A DNA stretch of 7,610 bases, from the NCBI GenBank assembly GCA_018901675.1, contig JAHIEH010000012.1:1-7610 (forward strand). The letters run 5' to 3'. Every line of letters starts with the position of its first letter. Within the stretch, counting starts at the first letter, position 1. A program made the position numbers and the translations under genes. Positions 1 to 5,451 of the stretch are shown in pieces. Under the pieces are notes generated by a model. That model ran no database searches. It was not told the origin of the DNA and saw only the letters and a list, made by a program, of their open reading frames with translations. Origin of the DNA: Nanobdellota archaeon. Lineage in GTDB: Archaea > Nanobdellota > Nanobdellia > Pacearchaeales > GW2011-AR1.

Positions 1-411
1 AATGAAAAAATGTATCAGGAGTGGCATAAAAGCCAATTAAAAGATGCGTGGAAAAGGTTTAATGAGACTATTGAGCTTTTTAAAAAATTAAAAGGCAAAA
101 CAAGAACTGTTGTGAGAATGACACTTGTTAAGGATTTGAATATGGAAAAAGAGCATGTTGAGCAATATGCGGAGATTATAAAAAAAGCAAATCCGGATTT
201 TGTGGAGATTAAGGGCTTTATGTCTGTTGGTTTTGCGAGGCAAAGAATTGGTTATGAAAAAATGCCGTGGCACAAAGATGTTAAACGTTTTTCAAAAAAA
301 CTTTTAAAATTTCTGCCAAAATACAAATTTCTCGACGATAAAAAGGAATCTTGTGTTGTTCTGCTGGGGAAGAGCAAGGCGAAAATGAAGATAAAGGAAA
401 AGGAAATTTGA
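1..411 (+). CDS. taw1: TYW1/Taw1 (4-demethylwyosine synthase), C-terminal part, 5' truncated by window edge
   Basis: This is the last 136 codons of the archaeal radical-SAM enzyme that forms the tricyclic 4-demethylwyosine base at G37 of tRNA-Phe, using pyruvate as carbon donor. The frame is open from base 1, so the ATG at 10 is internal. Visible family features are TRTVVRMTLVKDLNM (about residues 35-49 of the visible part), then PDFVEIKGFMSVGFARQRI and MPWHKDV, which match the conserved C-terminal half of TYW1 (the 'pdfievKgym..G.s..rl....mpwh.ev' pattern). The N-terminal radical-SAM CxxxCxxC motif lies outside the window. The tail after SCVVLLGKS is basic (KAKMKIKEKEI) and ends in TGA at 409-411. 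It runs convergent to the minus-strand gene ending at 440, with only 28 bp between them. Identification is by motif recognition. Confidence 0.88.
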   Translation, partial: NEKMYQEWHKSQLKDAWKRFNETIELFKKLKGKTRTVVRMTLVKDLNMEKEHVEQYAEIIKKANPDFVEIKGFMSVGFARQRIGYEKMPWHKDVKRFSKKLLKFLPKYKFLDDKKESCVVLLGKSKAKMKIKEKEI

Positions 412-439
412 GGTTACATACCCAACGAGATTTTTATCT

Positions 440-772
440 TTACAAATCAAAATCATCACAAACATCCCTGCTGTGTTTGAATGGATTATTGGGGGAAGAC
501 ACAAGAAGATATAAGTTGAGCATATCTACTTGAGAGATGTCCAATTCATTTCCAAATTTCAACTTCTTACACCTTCCAAAAGAATAAATTATCTGACTAA
601 TATCTCCCCCTCTTCTCCCGTCTTTACCCCAAACATAAGATGGGTTGTAAAAAGGCAAACAACCATCATTATCCACCCACCATCCAAATCCTCTTTTTTT
701 GTATGCTATCAATTCCTCCCGAATTTCATTTTCAGATAAATTATCAAAAGCAGATACATCTACTTTCACCAT
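440..772 (-). CDS. Conserved-looking hypothetical protein, 110 aa
   Basis: I do not recognise this family. The ATG at 770-772 (MVKVDVSAFDNL...) is preferred over an in-frame upstream ATG at 824-826, because the latter would run 47 bases into the preceding gene, whose stop is at 780-782; with the chosen start the gap is 7 bases. The protein is soluble, with no signal peptide or membrane segment. It has an N-terminal charged helix (LSENEIREELIAYKKR, about residues 12-27), a central aromatic/glycine-rich core (GFGWWVDNDGCLPFY, then YVWGKDGRRGGD, about 28-57) and an acidic C-terminus ending DVCDDFDL. The gene is probably co-transcribed with and translated after the 780-1130 gene. Its convergent neighbour is taw1. 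The well-composed sequence without low-complexity character supports a real gene. Confidence 0.68.
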   Translation of the reverse strand: MVKVDVSAFDNLSENEIREELIAYKKRGFGWWVDNDGCLPFYNPSYVWGKDGRRGGDISQIIYSFGRCKKLKFGNELDISQVDMLNLYLLVSSPNNPFKHSRDVCDDFDL

Positions 773-779
773 TTTATAT

Positions 780-1130
780 TTACAAATCAATAACTCCATC
801 TTTTGTGAGGGCAGCAAACCTGACACCCACAGGCATATTCAACAAGGAAGAAATCAAAGCCATATGTTCCTTGCCACTTCCGGAAGCTATGCTTAAAGCA
901 ACTTCTGTGCCCTGAATTTTACCTTTAAGCTTTTGCGAGAATTCCTCTCTTAAATCTTTTAAGCTCTTGCTTAAATCAGCCTCGATAAATTCAAATGGCT
1001 TTTGAGAAATAAATTGTTTTGCAAAATTGTCCCCAACAAGAATAACTTTATCCCATTCTCCCTGGTTTAATAAGCCAGCCACCTGCGCCCAAGTTCCTTT
1101 TCCTGTTGATAACAAAGCGATAAGCTCCAT
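780..1130 (-). CDS. Small alpha/beta protein with CARF/Rossmann-like layout, function unknown
   Basis: This 116-residue soluble protein starts MELIALLSTGKGTWAQVAGLL. A hydrophobic strand leads into a Ser/Thr-Gly-rich loop and a helix (1-21), a second strand WDKVILVGD follows (26-34), then FEFIEADL (46-53). After a lysine-rich helix comes a conserved-looking block: TEVALSIASGSGKEHMALI (about 75-93) and MPVGVRFAAL (99-108). Alternating strands and helices, with a glycine/serine loop after strand 1 and another (SGSGKEHM) before a helix, resemble CARF-type Rossmann nucleotide sensors. That is a fold-level impression only: no effector domain, CRISPR array or cas gene is in the window. The ATG at 1128-1130 is the only good start. 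It is the first gene of a two-gene unit whose second gene begins 7 bases after its stop. Confidence 0.72.
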   Translation of the reverse strand: MELIALLSTGKGTWAQVAGLLNQGEWDKVILVGDNFAKQFISQKPFEFIEADLSKSLKDLREEFSQKLKGKIQGTEVALSIASGSGKEHMALISSLLNMPVGVRFAALTKDGVIDL

Positions 1131-1225
1131 TTAGATTAAAAATAAAAGCGGTTTTTAAGGATTATTGTAATTATCTACTCTGGAGGATAATCATTCTTTT
1201 TGCCTTTTGGAAAGATCTCATCAGA

Positions 1226-1426
1226 TTATTTGTGGCATCTCTCAGAACAATAATGCCTTGAAGGATTAAAAGAGGCATCTAAAATCGGGTTTTTTGTTTT
1301 TCCATGGCACAAATAGCAGAGGGTATAACTTAACCCATTTTCCAAGTTAATATTCTTCTTTTCAGCTCTTAACTCACCTTCCCGTTTTATATTCTCTTCA
1401 ACCATTAAAGAAGTATAGAGAATCAT
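1226..1426 (-). CDS. Small putative zinc-binding protein (CxxC...CxxxC), 66 aa
   Basis: The protein has four cysteines arranged as C37-x2-C40 and C60-x3-C64, with H41, H59 and H65 beside them: LCYLCHGKTK and SRHYCSERCHK. That arrangement is what a small treble-clef or zinc-ribbon fold uses for one zinc ion. The N-terminal half is a charged helix (MVEENIKREGELRAEKK). The start may be the ATG at 1424-1426, possibly leaderless because T/A-rich promoter-like sequence lies about 25 bases upstream, or the ATG at 1403-1405 (M8). Neither has a Shine-Dalgarno sequence. It is divergent from the ribosomal operon and upstream of the 780-1130 gene on the same strand. The function is unknown; a role in nucleic-acid or ribosome binding would fit but is not shown. 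Confidence 0.66.
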   Translation of the reverse strand: MILYTSLMVEENIKREGELRAEKKNINLENGLSYTLCYLCHGKTKNPILDASFNPSRHYCSERCHK

Positions 1427-1474
1427 TTTTTAAATTTATCTAAATAAATTTAATTTGACAGAAAACAGCAAACC

Positions 1475-1481
1475 TTATAAA
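1475..1481 (+). promoter_or_regulatory. Candidate archaeal TATA box for the rpl1-rpl10-rpl12 operon
   Basis: TTATAAA is preceded by an A-rich stretch (AAACC), as expected for TFB-recognition element plus TATA box. An archaeal TATA box lies about 25 bases before the start site, which puts initiation near 1501-1508. That is exactly where base composition changes from very AT-rich to the G+C-richer leader. The position supports a long-leader transcript rather than a leaderless one. Motif-based only. Confidence 0.5.
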
Positions 1482-1501
1482 GCGCAATTTTCTTTTGATT
1501 T

Positions 1502-1644
1502 CAGCCGATAACTACATCGTTAGAAGACAAACATATGTTCTACGCTTCTGGCGCATAATGTAGGGGGCGACAACGAAAATCAAGAGATTTTCGAGCATTT
1601 AAACTCTCACTGCTTATGTGCGGGAGAGAACGAGTTTAAATAAC
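1502..1644 (+). promoter_or_regulatory. Structured 5' leader of the ribosomal-protein operon (or embedded small RNA)
   Basis: This non-coding stretch is richer in G+C than its surroundings and full of perfect complementary pairs: CTACAT (1512-1517) with ATGTAG (1558-1563), AGAAG (1522-1526) with CTTCT (1545-1549), a self-complementary AACATATGTT (1530-1539), an 8-bp hairpin CGAAAATC/GATTTTCG with loop AAGA (1574-1593), and a 10-bp stem at 1597-1641. An open frame from GTG at 1618 runs through its end into rpl1, but conserved L1 sequence starts at the ATG at 1645. Lying between a TATA box and the L1 start, it is most simply a regulatory leader. A separate small RNA (for example an H/ACA-type guide ending at ACA 1570-1572) cannot be excluded. 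No known riboswitch is recognised. Confidence 0.5.
1597..1641 (+). promoter_or_regulatory. rpl1: Hairpin just before the L1 start; candidate L1 autoregulatory site
   Basis: ATTTAAACTC (1597-1606) is perfectly complementary to GAGTTTAAAT (1632-1641), which ends three bases before the L1 ATG. The enclosed segment has a weak inner CAC/GTG pairing and leaves a purine-rich 3' side, GGGAGAGAAC (1622-1631), unpaired. In Methanococcus, L1 represses its own mRNA by binding a helix/asymmetric-loop motif that mimics helix 77 of 23S rRNA, whose 3' loop strand contains GAGAAA. The GAGAAC beside the stem is reminiscent of it. The stem is seen directly; the regulatory role is inference. It would also restrict ribosome access to the start codon. 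Confidence 0.42.
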
Positions 1645-2277
1645 ATGGAATTAAAAGAATCATTAGAAAAAGCTTTAATAGAGCTGAGAAAGTCTGAAAA
1701 AAGGAAATTTGACCAGACAGTAGACTTAATCCTTAATCTAAAAAAATTTGATGTTAAAAAAAATTCAATAAATCTGTTTGCCCCAGTCCCTTATCCGATA
1801 AAAGAGAAAAAGATCTGTGCTTTTTTAGAAGCAAAGAACAATAATGTAGAAACGATAACAAAGACGGAGTTTAAAAAATACTCTGAAAAAAACCAGATGA
1901 AGAAACTGGCTAAAAAATATGACTTTTTTATAGCAGAAGCGAGCCTGATGCCGAGTGTTGCTACATCTTTTGGTAGAGTGCTTGGGCAGATGGGAAAAAT
2001 GCCATCTCCACAATTGGGCATTTTAATGGAAGTTAATGACAAAACAATAAAAGAGATTAAAGAAAGGATAAATAAAAGCATAAAGATAAAAGTAAAAGAA
2101 CCGAGCATAAAAATACCTGTAGGCAAAGAGAGCATGAAGGATGGGGAGATAATTGAAAATATTCTTGTCATTTATAATTCAGTTCTAAAAGCTCTTCCAA
2201 AAGAAAAAGAGAATATAAAGAATATTGAAATCAAACTAACTATGACTAAACCGCAAAAGATAAAGGAGATAAATTAG
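1645..2277 (+). CDS. rpl1: Ribosomal protein L1 (uL1)
   Basis: L1 (210 aa) forms the mobile L1 stalk of the large subunit by binding helices 76-78 of 23S rRNA, and guides deacylated tRNA out of the E site. Diagnostic segments are APVPYPIKEKK (46-56), FFIAEASLMPSVATSFGRVL (94-113) running into QMGKMPSPQ (115-123), the VGKESMKDGEIIENI block (159-173) and the C-terminal KLTMTKPQKI (197-206). Length is normal for archaeal L1. The ATG at 1645-1647 is chosen over an in-frame GTG at 1618, because the extra nine residues are not L1-like and lie in the leader hairpin. It is the first gene of an L1-L10-L12 operon, and rpl10 starts 2 bases after its TAG. L11, which often precedes L1 in archaea, is absent. 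Autogenous control through the leader is plausible. Confidence 0.95.
   Translation: MELKESLEKALIELRKSEKRKFDQTVDLILNLKKFDVKKNSINLFAPVPYPIKEKKICAFLEAKNNNVETITKTEFKKYSEKNQMKKLAKKYDFFIAEASLMPSVATSFGRVLGQMGKMPSPQLGILMEVNDKTIKEIKERINKSIKIKVKEPSIKIPVGKESMKDGEIIENILVIYNSVLKALPKEKENIKNIEIKLTMTKPQKIKEIN
2265..2268 (+). promoter_or_regulatory. Shine-Dalgarno GGAG for rpl10
   Basis: GGAG sits at the end of rpl1 with an 11-base spacer to the rpl10 ATG at 2280, slightly long. The same spacer recurs before rpl12. Confidence 0.5.
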
Positions 2278-2279
2278 AT

Positions 2280-3113
2280 ATGACAAAAGAAAGATTAAAA
2301 CCAATACCTAAAAGAAAGACAAAAGAAGTAAAGGAGATTTCAGAATTGATAAAAAAGAGCAAGACAGTGATGATAGCGTCGATAAAAAACTTACCTGCAT
2401 CACAACTTCAGGAAGCCATAAAAAAATTAAGAGGAAAGGCCGTGGTGAAAGTCCCTAAAAAAAATATAATTTTTAGAGCTTTAGATGATAGTGGAAAAAA
2501 AGCAATTCAAGTCATTAGAGAACAAATTAAAGGGGATATCACGATTTTATTTTCAGATATGGACAGTTTTGAACTTGCGGCGGAATTAGTTAAGAATAAA
2601 AGCCCTGCAAAGGCAAAAGTAAACCAAGAAGCAGTAGAAGACATTGAAATCCCTGCAGGACCTACAGATTTAGTTCCAGGCCCAGCAATAAGCGAGCTTG
2701 GTGCATTGGGAATAAAGATAGCAATAGAAAATGGGAAGATTAATATTAAAGCGATAAAAGTGATTGTAAAAAAAGGGGAGAAAATATCTGCAAATGCAGC
2801 AGATGTAATGAATAAACTAGACATCAAACCATTTCTCGTTGGTTTAGAACCAATTGCAGCGTTTGACACCCAAGAGGAAAAATTATACTTAAATATCAGA
2901 ATTGATAAAGAAAAAACAGTTAATGAAATAAAAATCTCTTTTGGGAGGGCGCTTCCTTTTGCTGTTGGAATAGGGTATACATGCAAAGAAACAATAATCT
3001 TTTTAATAGGCAAGGCAGGAATGCATGAAAACGCAATCAAATCCATAACTGGAAAGATAAAAGAAGAAGATTCTAATGTTCCCAAAGAAAATCAATTGGA
3101 GGGAAACAACTAA
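2280..3113 (+). CDS. rpl10: Ribosomal protein L10 / acidic stalk base P0 (uL10)
   Basis: The stalk-base protein binds helices 42-44 of 23S rRNA and carries L12 dimers that recruit translation GTPases. Residues 1-105 form the rRNA-binding domain (KEISELIKKSKTVMIASIKN at 18-37 and KVPKKNIIFRAL at 57-68). The archaeal/eukaryotic insertion domain follows, with the signature IPAGPTDLVPGPA (124-136) and IENGKINI (149-156). FGRALPFAVGIGYTCKETII (221-240) begins the first L12-binding spine helix. At 277 residues the protein is short: archaeal P0 usually runs about 300-340 and has further spine helices and an acidic tail ending in an LFG-like motif. Here it ends soon after the first helix with a hydrophilic KENQLEGNN, so fewer L12 dimers may be held (inference). 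rpl12 follows after one base. Confidence 0.94.
   Translation: MTKERLKPIPKRKTKEVKEISELIKKSKTVMIASIKNLPASQLQEAIKKLRGKAVVKVPKKNIIFRALDDSGKKAIQVIREQIKGDITILFSDMDSFELAAELVKNKSPAKAKVNQEAVEDIEIPAGPTDLVPGPAISELGALGIKIAIENGKINIKAIKVIVKKGEKISANAADVMNKLDIKPFLVGLEPIAAFDTQEEKLYLNIRIDKEKTVNEIKISFGRALPFAVGIGYTCKETIIFLIGKAGMHENAIKSITGKIKEEDSNVPKENQLEGNN
3098..3103 (+). promoter_or_regulatory. Shine-Dalgarno GGAGGG that fixes the rpl12 start
   Basis: GGAGGG lies inside the 3' end of rpl10 with an 11-base spacer to the ATG at 3115-3117. It supports that start over the in-frame ATG at 3076, which would overlap rpl10 and add residues unlike any L12. Confidence 0.6.
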
Positions 3114-3114
3114 A

Positions 3115-3402
3115 ATGGAATATGTATATGGGGTTTTATTGCTCCACAAACTTGGAAAAGCAATAAATGAAGAGAATTTAAAGAAAGTTGTTGCAGCAGC
3201 TGGTGCAGAGATTGATGAATCTAAAATCAAATCTTTAGTCACCAGCCTTAAAGGCGTAGACATTGACAAAGAGCTTGAAAGCGCAAGTTTAGCTGTTGCT
3301 GCTGGAGTACAATCAGCAGGAGCAGGGACTGAAGCGAAGAAAGAAGAAAAAGAAGAGAAGAAAGAAGCTGCAGCAGAGGGATTGTCAGCACTATTTGGGT
3401 AA
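3115..3402 (+). CDS. rpl12: Ribosomal protein L12 / P1 (archaeal acidic stalk protein)
   Basis: This is the 95-residue archaeal P1-type stalk protein. It dimerises through its N-terminal helices and hangs from L10. Residues 1-65 match the family: MEYVYGVLLLHKLGKAINEE, LKKVVAAAGAEIDESKIKSL and KGVDIDKELESA. An alanine/glycine-rich hinge (61-72) leads into a charged Lys/Glu tract (AKKEEKEEKKE, 74-84), then the invariant-type tail EGLSALFG (88-95), which contacts EF-1A, EF-2 and other factors. Length and order are standard for archaea. It is translationally coupled to rpl10: the stop TAA at 3111-3113 is separated from the ATG by one base. T-rich sequence after the stop may release part of the transcripts. 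Confidence 0.96.
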   Translation: MEYVYGVLLLHKLGKAINEENLKKVVAAAGAEIDESKIKSLVTSLKGVDIDKELESASLAVAAGVQSAGAGTEAKKEEKEEKKEAAAEGLSALFG

Positions 3403-3413
3403 TTTTAATTTTT
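3403..3413 (+). terminator. T-rich tract after rpl12, possible archaeal-type terminator
   Basis: TTTTAATTTTT follows directly on the rpl12 stop. Archaeal RNA polymerase can terminate on oligo-T tracts without a hairpin. In an AT-rich genome such tracts occur by chance, and the helicase gene begins at once, so this may be leaky or not a terminator. Confidence 0.25.
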
Positions 3414-5439
3414 GTTTAAAGCTGGCAACCCTGACACTTTTTCTAGATGGAACAAGAAAAGTATTTTAAACCAAAGAAAATTTAAGAAAAAGATGTGGAA
3501 TTTATATGAAAAAGGCAGGTTTCTGAAACCATTAATGTTTTCTAATGGAAAGAGCCAGGAGGATGTTGTTAAAGAAGTTTTGGCAGAGATTGAGAATGGG
3601 AATAAAATTATATTCATTCGCGGGGTTTGCGGAACCGGAAAAAGTGCTATTGCCCTGAATGTTGCAAGAAAACTCGGGAAGGCTTCTATTGTTGTGCCGG
3701 GAAAAAATCTCCAAGCACAATACAAAAAAGATTATGGCGGGGAATCACTAGAAGAGAATAAATATTTGTTAAAAGAAAATAAAGAAAAATTAAAAATCAG
3801 CGTTATAACCGGACGCAATAATCACAAATGCAAGTTTTTAGAAGATAATTGTGTTTTAATCCCGAGAGTTAAAACGGAAGTGAATTCCAGATTAAACGAC
3901 ATTTTTGGACGTAACAAGGAAGAAATTAAATCAAAAACAACAGATGACAAATCTGCAGAAAGATATGATCTTCCGTGCAAGATAGAGATTAAAGAAAAGA
4001 ATTCGAGAAAAATAAGGGAATATTTAAAACAAAATAAGAAGATAAACCCCAATAACATTTCCAGCATAAAGGATGTAAAGAGGATGTCTATAGCATCTAT
4101 CTGCCCTTATTGGAGCCCGGTAATCCCCGAAGACTATGAATTGAAAAATTTTGAGGCAAACAAAAGATTATATGACGGCATAAATAAGAGAAAATTTATA
4201 TTTTACCAGAGGGAGCCAGGATGCAAATTTTATGAGCAATTCAACTCTTATATAGACTCTGATGTGATTGTCTTTAATTCTTTAAAGTATAAGCTTGAAT
4301 CTTCCATGGGCAGGAAGCCAAAAACAGAAGTGGAGATAATAGACGAATGTGATGAATTTTTAGACAGCTTTTCTAATCAAAGGGCAATCAATATAGATAG
4401 GCTGCAGAATTCTCTTAACCAAATATTTAGTGAAGGAGAATTTGTTGAGAAAGTAGTTGATGAGCTGAATTTAGCAATTAAGAATATTAAAAACGATAAA
4501 AAAATCCAGGCTGCAATTTACTCTAATATGATTCTGCAACTAAAAGAAACTAAAATCCTTGAACTTCTGAAAACTTTTTTAGATAATCCGGAGTTTTTAG
4601 AGGATATTGATGATGAAAGCTATTTGTTTGATGTTGCTGAAACTGCCAGAATGTTTGATGAATATCTTAATGAAACGTATCTAACTTTCAGCAAAATAGA
4701 GAATAATCTTTATGTCAGCCTTATGACCACTAACCTTGAAAAGAAATTTAAGGAGATGGTTGATAAAAATAAAATAATCATCCTGATGTCGGGAACTCTC
4801 CATTCAGAAGAGGTTCTTAAAAATATCTTTGGATTGGATAATTACAAAATTATTGATGCAGAAACAATGCAACAGGGGCAGATTGAAGTTCAAAGAACAG
4901 GCTTGGAGATGGATTGCAAGTATGATAATTTTGCTAATGGGAAAAACAGCAGAGAAAATTACCTAAAGGCGTTGAGCAAATGTATAGAAATCTCTAAAAA
5001 ACCTGCTTTAGTCCATGTCAATGGATTTACCGATTTGCCTAGCCAGGAAGAAATAAAGAAGTATGAAATAAACAATATTATATCAAAAGAAGAGTTGAGA
5101 GACATTCAAAGAGAAGATAAAACCGGGAAACTGGTGAACAGATTCAAAGGGGGGGAAGTAGACACGCTTTTTTCAACCAGAGCATCAAGGGGGATGGATT
5201 TCCCAGGAGAACAGTGCAACAGTATCATTTTTACAAAATATCCAAATCCAAATGTCAGGGATGCTTTTTGGAAAATACTAAAACAGACAAAGCCGGAACA
5301 TTACTGGAGTTTTTACAAAGACAAGGCAAAAAGAGAATTAATGCAGAAGATTTATAGGGGATTAAGGTTTAAGGAAGACCATGTTTACCTTCTGTCTCCG
5401 GATATAAGAGTGTTAAATGCTTTTGAAAAAGGGAAATAG
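3412..5439 (+). CDS. XPD/Rad3/DinG-like superfamily 2 DNA helicase with probable Fe-S cluster domain
   Basis: This is a 675-residue ATP-dependent helicase, by family expected to unwind DNA 5'->3' in repair. Motifs in order are: Walker A RGVCGTGKSAIAL (70-82); a cysteine-bearing insertion with C140, C147, C231 (ICPYW) and C271 (PGCKFYEQF) that can ligate a 4Fe-4S cluster as in XPD (C189 is a further candidate); DIVVxNx-like DVIVFNSLKYKL (284-295); Walker B IIDECDEF (309-316, DECD in place of DEAH); a helical Arch-like region (about 330-440); ILMSGTL (457-463, the Rad3-type motif III); FSTRASRGMDFPGE (587-600); and motif VI QKIYRGLRFKEDH (645-657). The start is uncertain: TTG at 3412, just after rpl12 and without a Shine-Dalgarno sequence, or ATG at 3493. 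Residues 1-27 look protein-like (KAGNPDTFSRW). It meets the reverse transcriptase gene tail to tail with 12 bases between. Whether it is the cell's XPD or a DinG-type paralogue cannot be told from sequence alone. Confidence 0.88.
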   Translation: MFKAGNPDTFSRWNKKSILNQRKFKKKMWNLYEKGRFLKPLMFSNGKSQEDVVKEVLAEIENGNKIIFIRGVCGTGKSAIALNVARKLGKASIVVPGKNLQAQYKKDYGGESLEENKYLLKENKEKLKISVITGRNNHKCKFLEDNCVLIPRVKTEVNSRLNDIFGRNKEEIKSKTTDDKSAERYDLPCKIEIKEKNSRKIREYLKQNKKINPNNISSIKDVKRMSIASICPYWSPVIPEDYELKNFEANKRLYDGINKRKFIFYQREPGCKFYEQFNSYIDSDVIVFNSLKYKLESSMGRKPKTEVEIIDECDEFLDSFSNQRAINIDRLQNSLNQIFSEGEFVEKVVDELNLAIKNIKNDKKIQAAIYSNMILQLKETKILELLKTFLDNPEFLEDIDDESYLFDVAETARMFDEYLNETYLTFSKIENNLYVSLMTTNLEKKFKEMVDKNKIIILMSGTLHSEEVLKNIFGLDNYKIIDAETMQQGQIEVQRTGLEMDCKYDNFANGKNSRENYLKALSKCIEISKKPALVHVNGFTDLPSQEEIKKYEINNIISKEELRDIQREDKTGKLVNRFKGGEVDTLFSTRASRGMDFPGEQCNSIIFTKYPNPNVRDAFWKILKQTKPEHYWSFYKDKAKRELMQKIYRGLRFKEDHVYLLSPDIRVLNAFEKGK

Positions 5440-5451
5440 AAAATTGTTACC

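Noticed and set aside
530..915. Overlapping plus-strand open frames opposite the two minus-strand genes
   Set aside because: Low-quality, serine/proline-rich translations without domain character; the minus-strand frames form a coherent, tightly spaced pair.
1170..1191. ATTATC/GATAAT hairpin between the minus-strand genes as a terminator
   Set aside because: No T run follows it on the minus strand and a 6-bp A/T stem is expected by chance.
1431..1452. Two copies of TAAATTTA as an operator in the divergent promoter region
   Set aside because: The unit is a low-complexity palindrome in very AT-rich DNA; chance occurrence is likely.
1504..1572. H/ACA guide RNA (GCC/GGC and CTACAT/ATGTAG stems followed by ACA)
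   Set aside because: The lower stem is interrupted, ACA is 6 bases beyond the main stem, and no kink-turn could be assigned; kept only as an alternative in the leader entry.
1618..1644. GTG start for L1, nine codons upstream of the ATG at 1645
   Set aside because: The extra residues are not L1-like and the bases form one arm of a perfect hairpin in the leader.
2507..3085. 192-codon open frame antisense to rpl10
   Set aside because: It is a hydrophobic shadow of the clear L10 frame, with no family resemblance. The same applies to 1791-2171 opposite rpl1.
3076..3114. Earlier ATG for rpl12 inside rpl10
   Set aside because: It adds residues foreign to L12, while a GGAGGG correctly serves the ATG at 3115 and MEYVYGVLLL is the canonical start.
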